From the NCBI RefSeq assembly GCF_001424835.1, contig NZ_LMCQ01000012.1, positions 125,755-189,754 of the forward strand: a DNA stretch of 64,000 bases, given 5' to 3'. Position numbers and translations under genes: made by a program. The first letter of the stretch is position 1. Every line of letters starts with the position of its first letter. The stretch comes from Variovorax sp. Root318D1. GTDB lineage: Bacteria; Pseudomonadota; Gammaproteobacteria; Burkholderiales; Burkholderiaceae_C. The notes under the pieces were generated by a model. It had not been told where the DNA came from, searched no databases, and saw only the letters and a list, made by a program, of their open reading frames with translations. Below, piece after piece: positions 1 through 7,772 of this stretch.

Positions 1-163
1 AGCCGAGGCCGAGCAGGCCCAGCTCCGCGGCGCGCGCATAGAGCGCGCGGGGAAACTCGCCCGCGTCATCCCAGGCCTGCACGTGCGGCGCGATCTCGTT
101 CTCGGCAAAGCGCCGCACCGTATCGGCGAGCGCCGCGCGGTCGGCTTGCAGTTGGGCGTCCAT
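1..163 (-). CDS. Acyl-CoA dehydrogenase, N-terminal fragment (cut by window edge)
   Basis: Only the first 54 codons are inside the window; the gene runs off the left edge. The readable part begins [20 protein letters not shown] and continues [20 protein letters not shown], the usual N-terminal helical opening of acyl-CoA dehydrogenases. The start is 17 nt downstream of the stop of the preceding acyl-CoA dehydrogenase gene, on the same strand, so the two are very likely co-transcribed and may act on successive or related CoA intermediates of the terpene-type pathway. The substrate cannot be read from this fragment. The start could also be a nearby alternative codon. Confidence 0.8.
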   Translation of the reverse strand, partial: MDAQLQADRAALADTVRRFAENEIAPHVQAWDDAGEFPRALYARAAELGLLGLG

Positions 164-180
164 GCGCGCTTCAGCCGCCG

Positions 181-1341
181 TCAGCCGCGTGGTGGCCGTT
201 TGGCAATGCCCATGGTCTTCGCGAGGATGCCGAGCATCACTTCATCCGCGCCGCCGCCGATGGAGCCCAGCCGGCCGTCGCGGTACAGGCGCGAGACGCG
301 GTTCTCGAGCGTGAAGCCCATGCCGCCCCAGAACTGCAGGCAGGTGTCGGCGACCTGCCGCGTGAGCCGGCCGGTCTTGAGCTTGGCCATCGAGGCGAGT
401 TCGAGCACGTCCTCGCCTTGCACATGCAGGTCGCAGGCCCGGTAGGTGAGGGCGCGAAGCGCCTCTACTTCGGTCTTGAGCTCGGCCAGCTTGAACTGCA
501 CCCACTGCTGGTCGGCCAGCGTGGCGCCGAACATCTTGCGCTCCTGCGCCCACTCGATGGTCTGCGCGATGCAGTCTTCCATCGGTTCGAGCGAGCTCGC
601 GGCGGCCCACAGCCGCTCTTCCTGGAACTGCTGCATCTGGTAGACGAAGCCCTGGCCCTCTTCGCCGATGCGATAGCGCTGCGGCACGCGAACGTTGTCG
701 AAGTAGATGAGCCCCGTGTCGCTGGAATGCATGCCGATCTTGCGGATCTTCTTCGCCTTCTCGATGCCGGGGCAGTCCATCGGCACCATCACGAGCGACT
801 TGTTGCGGTGCACGGGACCATCGCCGGTGTTGACCAGCATGCACATCCAGTCGGCCTGCAGGCTGTTGGTGATCCACATCTTCTGGCCGCTGATGAGGTA
901 GTCGTCGCCGTCCTTGCGCGCATGACTCTTGAGGCCCGCCACGTCGCTGCCCGCACCGGGCTCGCTCACGCCGATGCAGCCGACCGTGTCGCCCGCGATG
1001 GCGGGTGCCAGAAACTCGCGGCGCAGTTCGTCGCTGCCGAAGCGCGCGAGCGCGGGCGTGCACATGTCGGTTTGCACGCCAATGGCCATCGGCACGCCGC
1101 CGCAGCTCACGTGGCCCAGCGCCTCGGCCATCGCCATCGCATACGAATAGTCGAGCCCCGCGCCACCAAATTCCTCGGGCTTGTTGAGGCCCAGCATGCC
1201 CAGGTTGCCGAGCTTCTTGAAGACCTCGTGCGCGGGGAAGATCTCGGCCTCTTCCCATTCCTCGACGTGCGGATTGATTTCGTCGTCGATGAAGCGGCGC
1301 AGCGTCTTCTGGATCTCGAGGTGTTCGTGGGTGTACTGCAT
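181..1341 (-). CDS. atuD: Acyl-CoA dehydrogenase, citronellyl-CoA dehydrogenase-like
   Basis: A flavoprotein of 386 residues, full length for the family, predicted to oxidise an acyl-CoA to the 2-enoyl-CoA with FAD. Visible motifs are the substrate/FAD segment [13 protein letters not shown] and the C-terminal QFWGGMGF. The usual Glu of the C-terminal YEGT motif is missing (it reads SIGGGADEV). Instead E242, in a QEERL context, sits where isovaleryl-CoA dehydrogenase has its base, which suggests a branched acyl-CoA substrate. The start [12 protein letters not shown] fits the family; in-frame sequence upstream is not protein-like. It follows the SDR by 14 nt in an operon with a geranyl-CoA carboxylase-like pair, hence the AtuD assignment. 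Isovaleryl-CoA dehydrogenase of leucine breakdown is the alternative. Confidence 0.82.
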   Translation of the reverse strand: MQYTHEHLEIQKTLRRFIDDEINPHVEEWEEAEIFPAHEVFKKLGNLGMLGLNKPEEFGGAGLDYSYAMAMAEALGHVSCGGVPMAIGVQTDMCTPALARFGSDELRREFLAPAIAGDTVGCIGVSEPGAGSDVAGLKSHARKDGDDYLISGQKMWITNSLQADWMCMLVNTGDGPVHRNKSLVMVPMDCPGIEKAKKIRKIGMHSSDTGLIYFDNVRVPQRYRIGEEGQGFVYQMQQFQEERLWAAASSLEPMEDCIAQTIEWAQERKMFGATLADQQWVQFKLAELKTEVEALRALTYRACDLHVQGEDVLELASMAKLKTGRLTRQVADTCLQFWGGMGFTLENRVSRLYRDGRLGSIGGGADEVMLGILAKTMGIAKRPPRG

Positions 1342-1355
1342 GCGGTTGTCTCCAA

Positions 1356-2273
1356 TCAGTCGTTCGGTGATTCGCCGCCGTCCTTGAACACGCGCGGCGT
1401 CTCGGCCAGATGAAAGCCGTCGAAAGGCCGCACCGCCGCGCGCTGCCGCGCCTGTGCGTCGGGCAACGCCATTGGCCAGCCCATGCGCACCTGCGGCCGC
1501 GCGCCGTCCACGCGCAGCACACTGCCGCTGATGAAGCTGGCGGCCGGGCTCAGCAGGAAGGCGATGGAGGCCGAGGTCTCGGCCTCGTTGCCGAAGCGAC
1601 CCGCGGGCACGGTGTTGCGCATCGCGCGCAGCATGTCGCCGGCCTCGGGCGGGTAGTGGTCCATGCCGCTCGATGCGATGTAGCCGGGCGCCACGGCGTT
1701 CACGCGCACGCCGCTCGCGGCCCATTCGAGCGCGGCCGTTTCGGTAAAGCTCACCATGCCCGCGCGCGCGGCGCCGCTGTGGCCCATGTTGGGCATAGAG
1801 CCCCACATGTCGGCCACGATGTTCACGATGGCGCCGCCGTGCGCCTGCATGCTTTGCAGGAAGCATTCGCGCGCGACGAGAAAGCCGCCCGTGAGGTTGG
1901 TGTGGATCACCGCCTCCCAGCCCTTGGCCGAAATGGCTGCGAGTGGCGTGATGTACTGGCCTCCCGCGTTGTTGACGAGGCCGTCGATGCGGCCATGCGT
2001 TGCAATGATGTCGGCCACCGCCGCGCGCACCGCTTCTTCCTGCCGGATGTCGAAGGCCTGGATGCTCGCCTTTCCGCCCGCGTCTGCGATCTCGGCCTGC
2101 ACCTGCTGCAGCTTTTCCACATTGCGGCCGACCAGCACCACCTGTGCGCCGAGCGATGCGAGTTCGTGCGCCGTGCAGCGGCCGATGCCCGAGCCGCCGC
2201 CGGTAACGACGATCACCTGCCCGGCGAACAGGCCGGGCGCGAACACGGAGCGGTAGCGGGAAGAGGTGCTCAT
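1356..2273 (-). CDS. atuG: SDR oxidoreductase, AtuG-like / peroxisomal enoyl-CoA reductase-like
   Basis: A 305-residue short-chain dehydrogenase with the NAD(P) motif TGGGSGIG near residue 25-35 and NNAGG in the middle. The classical YxxxK catalytic pair is absent: at that place the protein reads HSGAARAGM (H165-M173), so Ser166 and Arg170 replace Tyr and Lys. As I recall, the same HSGAARAG string and the downstream ALEWA and LLSPAASFI segments occur in human peroxisomal trans-2-enoyl-CoA reductase. Proteins of this type in terpene operons are usually called citronellol/citronellal dehydrogenase (AtuG), but this active site argues for work on enoyl-CoA esters. The start at MSTSSRYRS lies 44 nt past the carboxylase alpha stop. 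Confidence 0.8.
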   Translation of the reverse strand: MSTSSRYRSVFAPGLFAGQVIVVTGGGSGIGRCTAHELASLGAQVVLVGRNVEKLQQVQAEIADAGGKASIQAFDIRQEEAVRAAVADIIATHGRIDGLVNNAGGQYITPLAAISAKGWEAVIHTNLTGGFLVARECFLQSMQAHGGAIVNIVADMWGSMPNMGHSGAARAGMVSFTETAALEWAASGVRVNAVAPGYIASSGMDHYPPEAGDMLRAMRNTVPAGRFGNEAETSASIAFLLSPAASFISGSVLRVDGARPQVRMGWPMALPDAQARQRAAVRPFDGFHLAETPRVFKDGGESPND

Positions 2274-2316
2274 TCGAAAAGCCTCCGGAATAACTGACAA
2301 GGTGCAGTGTGCGCCG

Positions 2317-4266
2317 TCATGCGTCGGCAATCTCCGCCACCACATGGCGCGCGGCCACCTGCGCGCCCACCGCCACATGCAGCGCGGCAACGCGGCCGGC
2401 ACGCGGCGCGCAGTGCACATGCTCCATCTTCATCGCTTCGAGCGTGACGAGCGGCTGGCCGGCGGCGACGGCATCGCCTTCCGCCACCAGCAGCGCAATG
2501 ACGCGGCCGTTCATCGAGGCGCGAAGCAGGCCGTCGCCGCTTGCGGCTTCGGCGCGGGGCACGGCGACATGCGTGAGGTCCTGCAGTTCGAAGGCCTGGC
2601 CGCGAAAATGGAACCACGATCGATCGGCGGATGTGCGCACCGCCCAAGCATGCTCCGAGACGCCGCCGCACAAGAAGCGCATGTGGCCATCGCCGGACAG
2701 CGAGAGCAGCTCGACGCGGGTGGGCGGCGATGCCTCGACGGCGACATCGAAACGACCTGGGCCCCGCGGCGTCACCCGCACCGCATGCACCTTGCCATTG
2801 AGTCCAAAACGCAAGGCGTTGGGCAGCGTGTGCGCAATCGGAGAAGGCCATCCGCGCTCGCCCAGTTGAAGCAGCAGCGCGGCCAGCCATACGGCGCGCT
2901 CTTCCGTGGCGGCATCAGGCGCGAGCAAAGCATCGGCGTGCTCGGCAATGAAGGCCGTCGTCGCCTTGCCATCGGCAAACACAGGATGCGAAAGGGCGCG
3001 CTGCAAGAGCTGCTGGTTGGTCGCGATGCCCAAGGCCACCGTGTCCTGCAGCCCGGCGACCAGCCGATGCCTCGCTTCGTCGCGTGTGCGGCCGTGCGCC
3101 ACGAGCTTCGCGATCATCGAGTCGTAGAAGGGCGGCACCGCTGCGCCATCACGCAGTGCATGCTCGACGCGCAGGGCCGGCGAAGGCCGCCATGCGGCGA
3201 GCGTGCCGCTTTGCGGCATGAAGCCCTGTTGCGGGTCTTCGGCGCAGAGCCGGACCTCGATGGCGTGGCCGTCCATACGCACGTCTTGCTGTTCGAGCGG
3301 CAGCGGTTCGCCGGCTGCAACGCGCAGCTGCAGTTCGACCAGGTCGAGCCCGGTCACCGCCTCGGTCACCGGATGCTCCACCTGCAGCCGCGTATTCATT
3401 TCCATGAACCAGTACTGGCCTTCGGCGTCGAGCAGGAACTCGAGCGTGCCCGCGCCTTCATAGCCGATAGCCTTGGCTGCGGCCACGGCCGTCGCGCCCA
3501 TGCGTTCGCGCAAGGCTGGTGACACCGCCGGCGAAGGCGATTCCTCGATCACCTTCTGGTGCCGGCGCTGCACCGAGCAATCGCGTTCGCCGAGGTGGAT
3601 GGCGTTCCCGTGCCGGTCGGCAAACACCTGGATCTCGATGTGCCGAGGCGCAACGATCGCGCGCTCCAGAATCACGGTCGCGTCACCGAAGGCATGCAGA
3701 GCCTCGGACTGGGCGCTTTGCAGCAGTTCTGCAAACGCCGCGGCCGAAGGTACGAACCGCATGCCTCGCCCGCCACCGCCGGCCGTCGCCTTGATCATCA
3801 CCGGCCAGCCGATGCGTTCCGCCTCCGCCGCGAGCGTGGCCGTGCGCTGGTCCTCACCTTGGTACCCCGGGATGCACGGCACGCCCGCCGCCTGCATCAG
3901 CCGCTTGGCACCGGCCTTGTCGCCCATGGCGCGAATGGCATCGGCCGAGGGGCCGATGAAGACGAGGCCGGCATCGAGGCAGGCCTGCGCGAAGTCCGCG
4001 TTCTCGGCCAGGAAGCCGTATCCCGGGTGCACCGCCTCGGCACCGCTGGCATGCGCGGCCTCGATGATGGCGGCGATGTTCAGGTAGCTTTGCGCGGGCA
4101 GCGGCTCGCCGATGCACACGGCCTGGTCTGCTTGCCGCACATGCTCCGCATCGGCATCTACGGTCGAACACACGGCCACCGTGCGATGGCCCATGGCGCG
4201 CGCGGTGCGCATCACGCGCACGGCGATTTCGCCGCGGTTGGCGATGAGGATCTTGTTGAAGCTCAT
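2317..4266 (-). CDS. atuF: Biotin-dependent acyl-CoA carboxylase alpha subunit (geranyl-CoA carboxylase-like)
   Basis: A 649-residue biotin carboxylase / biotin carrier fusion. It opens with the biotin carboxylase N-domain (KILIANRGEIAVRVMR) and has an ATP-grasp glycine loop (KATAGGGGRGMR). The active-site segment FMEMNTRLQVEHPVTE is present. At the C-terminus is a biotinyl domain with AMKMEH, whose K613 is the biotin site. It carboxylates biotin with ATP and bicarbonate for transfer by the beta subunit encoded just upstream. The genes overlap by the 3 nt shared in an ATGA junction (beta stop 4263-4265, alpha start 4264-4266), so translation is probably coupled. Sequence alone does not separate geranyl-CoA from methylcrotonyl-CoA carboxylase. 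The operon partners (AtuG-like SDR, AtuD-like dehydrogenase, no HMG-CoA lyase) favour the terpene enzyme. Confidence 0.85.
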   Translation of the reverse strand: MSFNKILIANRGEIAVRVMRTARAMGHRTVAVCSTVDADAEHVRQADQAVCIGEPLPAQSYLNIAAIIEAAHASGAEAVHPGYGFLAENADFAQACLDAGLVFIGPSADAIRAMGDKAGAKRLMQAAGVPCIPGYQGEDQRTATLAAEAERIGWPVMIKATAGGGGRGMRFVPSAAAFAELLQSAQSEALHAFGDATVILERAIVAPRHIEIQVFADRHGNAIHLGERDCSVQRRHQKVIEESPSPAVSPALRERMGATAVAAAKAIGYEGAGTLEFLLDAEGQYWFMEMNTRLQVEHPVTEAVTGLDLVELQLRVAAGEPLPLEQQDVRMDGHAIEVRLCAEDPQQGFMPQSGTLAAWRPSPALRVEHALRDGAAVPPFYDSMIAKLVAHGRTRDEARHRLVAGLQDTVALGIATNQQLLQRALSHPVFADGKATTAFIAEHADALLAPDAATEERAVWLAALLLQLGERGWPSPIAHTLPNALRFGLNGKVHAVRVTPRGPGRFDVAVEASPPTRVELLSLSGDGHMRFLCGGVSEHAWAVRTSADRSWFHFRGQAFELQDLTHVAVPRAEAASGDGLLRASMNGRVIALLVAEGDAVAAGQPLVTLEAMKMEHVHCAPRAGRVAALHVAVGAQVAARHVVAEIADA

Positions 4267-5873
4267 GGCCGCGCCACCGAAAACTGCATCGCCTGCGGCA
4301 CGCGCGAATCGGCGTCGCGGCAGACAGCAAGCACTTCCGCCAGCACCGCGCGCGTGTCGCGCGGGTCGATCACGCCGTCGTCGAGCAGCAGTGCGCTGGT
4401 GGTGAACACGCTGGTCTGGCGTTCGAAGCGCTCGACGATCTGCCGCTGCATGGCGTCGATCTTCGCGCGGTCGACCGTTCCCTTGCGAGACATGCCAGCT
4501 TCCATCACGATGGCCATGGTCTGTGCCGCCTGCTCGCCCCCCATCACCGCGGTGCGCGCGTTCGGCCACGAGAAGCAGAAGCGCGGCGCAAAGCCGCGGC
4601 CGCACATGCCGTAGTTGCCCGCGCCGTACGAGGCGCCGCAGTGCAGCGTGATCTGCGGCACGGTGGCGCTGGTCACGGCCTGGATCATCTTGGCGCCGTG
4701 CTTGATGATGCCGGCCTCTTCGTGTGCGCGGCCCACCATGTAGCCCGTGATGTTCTGCAGGTAGACGATGGGCGTGCGCGATTGGCAGCAGGCCTGGATG
4801 AAGTGCGTGGCCTTGGTCGCGCCATCGGAGTCGATGGGCCCGTTGTTGGTGACGATGCCCACTGCGTGGCCTTCGAGCCGCATGTGCCCGCACACCGTGG
4901 CGCTGCCATAGTGCTCGCTGAATTCGAGGAACTCGGAGCCGTCGGCAATGCGCGCGATGACCTCGCGCATGTCCACTGGCCGCCGCCCATCGCTCGGCAT
5001 GATGCCGAGCAGTTCTTCGGCCTCGTACAGCGGCGGTGCGAACCGGCGCGGCGCCTCGTCGCGGGCCCAATCAATGCCGCCGAGAATCGAGCGCGCGATG
5101 CGTATCGCGTCGCGGTCGTCCTCGGCCAGGTAGTCGCCAAGGCCGGAGACGTGGGTATGCATCACGGCGCCGCCCAGCTCCTCTTCGGTGGCGATCTCGC
5201 CAGTCGCCGCCTTCAGCAACGGTGGTCCGGCCAGGAAGGCGCGGGTGCGGTCGCGCACCATCACGATGTAGTCTGAAAGCCCGGTCTGGTAGGCGCCGCC
5301 CGCGGTCGACGAGCCGTGCGTCACAGTCACCACCGGCAACCCCGCGGCGGAGAGTCGCGCCAGGTTGCGGAAGATGCCGCCGCCGCGCACGAAATCCTGC
5401 ACGCGGTATTGCATGAGGTTGGCGCCCGCGCTCTCCACCAGCTGCACATAGGGGAGCTTGTTTTCTAGCGCGATCTCCTGCACGCGCAGTTGCTTGTCCA
5501 GGCCCATGGGCTGCAGCGCGCCGGCGTCAATGCCCGAGTCGGACGCGCTGACCATGCAGCGCACGCCCGAGACCCGGCCGATGCCCGCGATCACGCCGCC
5601 GCCGGGCACGCTCTTGCCGAGGTCTTCGTTGTCGTGGCCCAGCCCCGCGAGCGAGGCCAGCGGCAGAAAGGGCGCGCCGGTGTCGAGCAGCAGTGCGAGG
5701 CGCTCGCGCGGCAGCAGCTGGCCACGCCTGGCGAAGCGCTCGGCCGACGCATTCGAGGCCGCCGCAGCGCGCGCCTCGTGCGACCGCACCTGTCCGAGCA
5801 GCGCCAGCATGCTGGCGCGGTGGGCCTGGAAGGATTCGCTGGCCGTGTGCAGCCGGGATTCGATGGCGGGCAT
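4263..5873 (-). CDS. atuC: Acyl-CoA carboxylase beta (carboxyltransferase) subunit, geranyl-CoA carboxylase-like
   Basis: A 536-residue carboxyltransferase with two crotonase-type domains. It transfers CO2 from carboxybiotin to the gamma carbon of a 3-methyl-2-enoyl-CoA. The N-terminal half has the oxyanion segment GSSTAGGAYQTGLSDY and FLAGPPLLKAATGE; the C-terminal half has NNGPIDSDGATKATHFI and the glycine-rich HCGASYGAGNYGMCGR. Methylcrotonyl-CoA carboxylases typically read GSCTAGGAYVPAM at the first site, so the SST and QTG variation may reflect another substrate. It is the first gene of the operon. No Shine-Dalgarno is visible before the ATG; instead a 16-bp hairpin ends 4 nt upstream. 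Confidence 0.85.
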   Translation of the reverse strand: MPAIESRLHTASESFQAHRASMLALLGQVRSHEARAAAASNASAERFARRGQLLPRERLALLLDTGAPFLPLASLAGLGHDNEDLGKSVPGGGVIAGIGRVSGVRCMVSASDSGIDAGALQPMGLDKQLRVQEIALENKLPYVQLVESAGANLMQYRVQDFVRGGGIFRNLARLSAAGLPVVTVTHGSSTAGGAYQTGLSDYIVMVRDRTRAFLAGPPLLKAATGEIATEEELGGAVMHTHVSGLGDYLAEDDRDAIRIARSILGGIDWARDEAPRRFAPPLYEAEELLGIMPSDGRRPVDMREVIARIADGSEFLEFSEHYGSATVCGHMRLEGHAVGIVTNNGPIDSDGATKATHFIQACCQSRTPIVYLQNITGYMVGRAHEEAGIIKHGAKMIQAVTSATVPQITLHCGASYGAGNYGMCGRGFAPRFCFSWPNARTAVMGGEQAAQTMAIVMEAGMSRKGTVDRAKIDAMQRQIVERFERQTSVFTTSALLLDDGVIDPRDTRAVLAEVLAVCRDADSRVPQAMQFSVARP

Positions 5874-5877
5874 GGAA

Positions 5878-5913
5878 GAGTCAGTGCAGAACGCTTTCGC
5901 TCTGCACCGACTC
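5878..5913 (-). promoter_or_regulatory. 36-nt inverted repeat / RNA hairpin directly upstream of atuC
   Basis: Two 16-nt arms flank a 4-nt loop. Read as minus-strand RNA, the arms GAGUCGGUGCAGAGCG and CGUUCUGCACUGACUC pair at all 16 positions, two of them G-U. The hairpin ends 4 nt before the atuC start codon, where a ribosome binding site would lie. There is no U-tract after it, so it is not an ordinary terminator. It may be a regulator operator (a TetR-type AtuR is known to bind inverted repeats in Pseudomonas) or a translation-control element. Confidence 0.6.
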
Positions 5914-6002
5914 TAGGACGCCGCTGCGTGCCCGGCTTGCGCCAATTGGCTGGTGCGGCCCACAAGCGTCACGGGACGCTCGACCACGAGTCTTGTCCCG
6001 CC

Positions 6003-7655
6003 TCAGAATTTCGGGCGAATCCGATAGATCGCGTTGTTTCGGTCGGCTGACATGTAGATGGTTCCGTCGCGTCCCACCGCGACCCCGGTGACCACATAAG
6101 GCGGCGGCAAGCCCGGGCCGCCGGCCAGCCCGATCGGCAGGTTTTCCGCCACCGTACGGCGGGATCCGTTGGAAGGGTCGATCTCCACCAACCGGCGCGC
6201 CGCGCTTTCGGCCACGACGAAGCTGCCCCACGGTGTCTGGGCCACACCTTCCGGCAGTGCAAGGCCTTCTGCGATGGCGCGCAGCGGGGCGCTGGCATCG
6301 AGTGGAATGCGCGTCAGCTTGCCCGCGGCCTCGCTCACGTACAGCGCGCCGTCCTGCCCGACGATCATCTGCACCGGCCCGCCCAGGCCGCTGGCGAGCA
6401 CTTGCTTCTCTGCAAAATGAAGGCCCCGCGCACGGGTGATGGTGCCGGTGGCAATCTCGGCATAGATCACGCTGCCATCGGGCATGGGGATGGCATCGAA
6501 AGGCGCCTTCAGCCCGTGGATGGTTTCGACGGTCCTGAGCGTCTGGCGATCGACCAGCTGCACCGTGCCCGTGAACCACGAGGTCAGCGCGAAGAGCGTG
6601 CCCGAGACGCCGACCGCGAAGGGGTAGTCGAGCCCGGGATCGCGCTGCATGCGGAACACGTCGCGCACTTCGCCCGTGCGCACGTTCACCTGACGAAAGC
6701 CGAACACGTCGGCCACCCAGAGCGTGTGGCCGTCGATCTTGAGGCCGGCGGGCGCCGCGAGCTTGCCACTGGTGAGCGTGCGCAGCGCGCCGGTGGCGGG
6801 ATCGAAGGCCTGGATTTCGTTGTTGGCCATGTTCGACACGTAGATCGTGCCGTCGGGCGCAATGGCGAGGTTGTCGAGCGAGGGGCGCAGCTGCTTGGCG
6901 ACAGTCTTGCGGCCGGTGGCGAGGTCCACCTTGACCAGTTCGCCGCTGCGCGCATCGACCACCCAAAGATTGCCCTTGCCGTCGAGATTGGCAGCCGCGG
7001 GAATCTTGAAGCCGTCGGCGATCACGGTCATGTTGCCGTTGGCCGGGTCGATCTTCACGACCTGGCCCTTGAACCACAGCGGCCCATAGAGCATGCCGTC
7101 CGGCCCGACCTCGAAGCCGTTGAAACCGCCCATGTCCTTCTTGATGAGCCGCGGCGGCTTCTGGCCCATGCGGTCGATCTCCCACAGCGCATCGCCCAAA
7201 AACACCTGCGAGGCATAGAGCTTGTGGTTGCGGCGATCGAAGTCCAGCGAGTTGAGGCCGGGCAGGTCCTTGGCGAGCACGCGCATCGGCGCGCCATCGG
7301 CCTCGCGGTAGCGCAGCATGCCCATGAGGTAGTTGGTCCACGCCAGCTCGCCCTTGGGACCGACGGCGATGTCGTCGGCCTGCCCTTCCGGCGCATCGAT
7401 CAAGACCTTGGCCGCGCCGGTGTTGCGGTCGACCTCCCACAGCGTATTGCCCAGTACCGAGCCTGCGAGCAGCCGACCCTTCGAATCGATGGCCAGCCCG
7501 TGGACCCCGGCGAACGATGACGGCGGCACCAGCGCTTCGGGCTCGGACCACGACGAGGGCCGTGTGGGCGGTGGCTTCGGTGCGAGGCTTCCGCAGGCGC
7601 CCAGCAGCGCGAACATGGCAATCAGCGCGGCGGCGCAAAACGGGCGACGGGGCAT
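6003..7655 (-). CDS. NHL/SMP-30-type beta-propeller lipoprotein
   Basis: A 550-residue exported protein. The N-terminus MPRRPFCAAALIAMFALLGACGS is a lipoprotein signal with the lipobox LLGAC and Cys21 as the lipidated residue. The rest is a run of repeated beta-propeller blades with recurring phrases such as LAIDSKGRLLAGS, IAPDGTIYVSNMANNEI and VGRDGTIYMSADRNNAIYRI. These resemble gluconolactonase/NHL propellers, and the length suggests two propellers. The start is supported by AGAAGGAG upstream of the ATG. No catalytic residues can be assigned; it could bind a ligand or have lactonase activity. It lies 129 nt upstream of atuC on the same strand, with the hairpin between, so co-transcription is possible but not shown. 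Confidence 0.75.
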   Translation of the reverse strand: MPRRPFCAAALIAMFALLGACGSLAPKPPPTRPSSWSEPEALVPPSSFAGVHGLAIDSKGRLLAGSVLGNTLWEVDRNTGAAKVLIDAPEGQADDIAVGPKGELAWTNYLMGMLRYREADGAPMRVLAKDLPGLNSLDFDRRNHKLYASQVFLGDALWEIDRMGQKPPRLIKKDMGGFNGFEVGPDGMLYGPLWFKGQVVKIDPANGNMTVIADGFKIPAAANLDGKGNLWVVDARSGELVKVDLATGRKTVAKQLRPSLDNLAIAPDGTIYVSNMANNEIQAFDPATGALRTLTSGKLAAPAGLKIDGHTLWVADVFGFRQVNVRTGEVRDVFRMQRDPGLDYPFAVGVSGTLFALTSWFTGTVQLVDRQTLRTVETIHGLKAPFDAIPMPDGSVIYAEIATGTITRARGLHFAEKQVLASGLGGPVQMIVGQDGALYVSEAAGKLTRIPLDASAPLRAIAEGLALPEGVAQTPWGSFVVAESAARRLVEIDPSNGSRRTVAENLPIGLAGGPGLPPPYVVTGVAVGRDGTIYMSADRNNAIYRIRPKF

Positions 7656-7772
7656 GTCTTCTCCTTCTGGTGAATGCGCGCGCAGTCTAGAAGGAGGAAG
7701 GGGCAGTGGCGCAATCTCCACCGCGACATGCGCACTTTCGTCCGCTGCGGATTACCCGCGGTTGCGCGCCGT

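Noticed and set aside
2266..3522. Long open frames antisense to the carboxylase genes (plus strand), and similar long antisense frames throughout
   Set aside because: They are typical third-position GC effects in high-GC DNA: Arg/His/Ala-rich, no family motifs, no ribosome binding sites, and exactly opposite well-supported genes.
181..5873. Leucine/isovalerate (liu) operon
   Set aside because: No HMG-CoA lyase or methylglutaconyl-CoA hydratase is present, while an AtuG-like SDR and AtuD-like dehydrogenase are. It is still not excluded, because the operon runs off the window.
5878..5913. Hairpin read as a rho-independent terminator of the beta-propeller lipoprotein gene
   Set aside because: There is no T-run on either side in the right orientation, and the hairpin abuts the next start codon.
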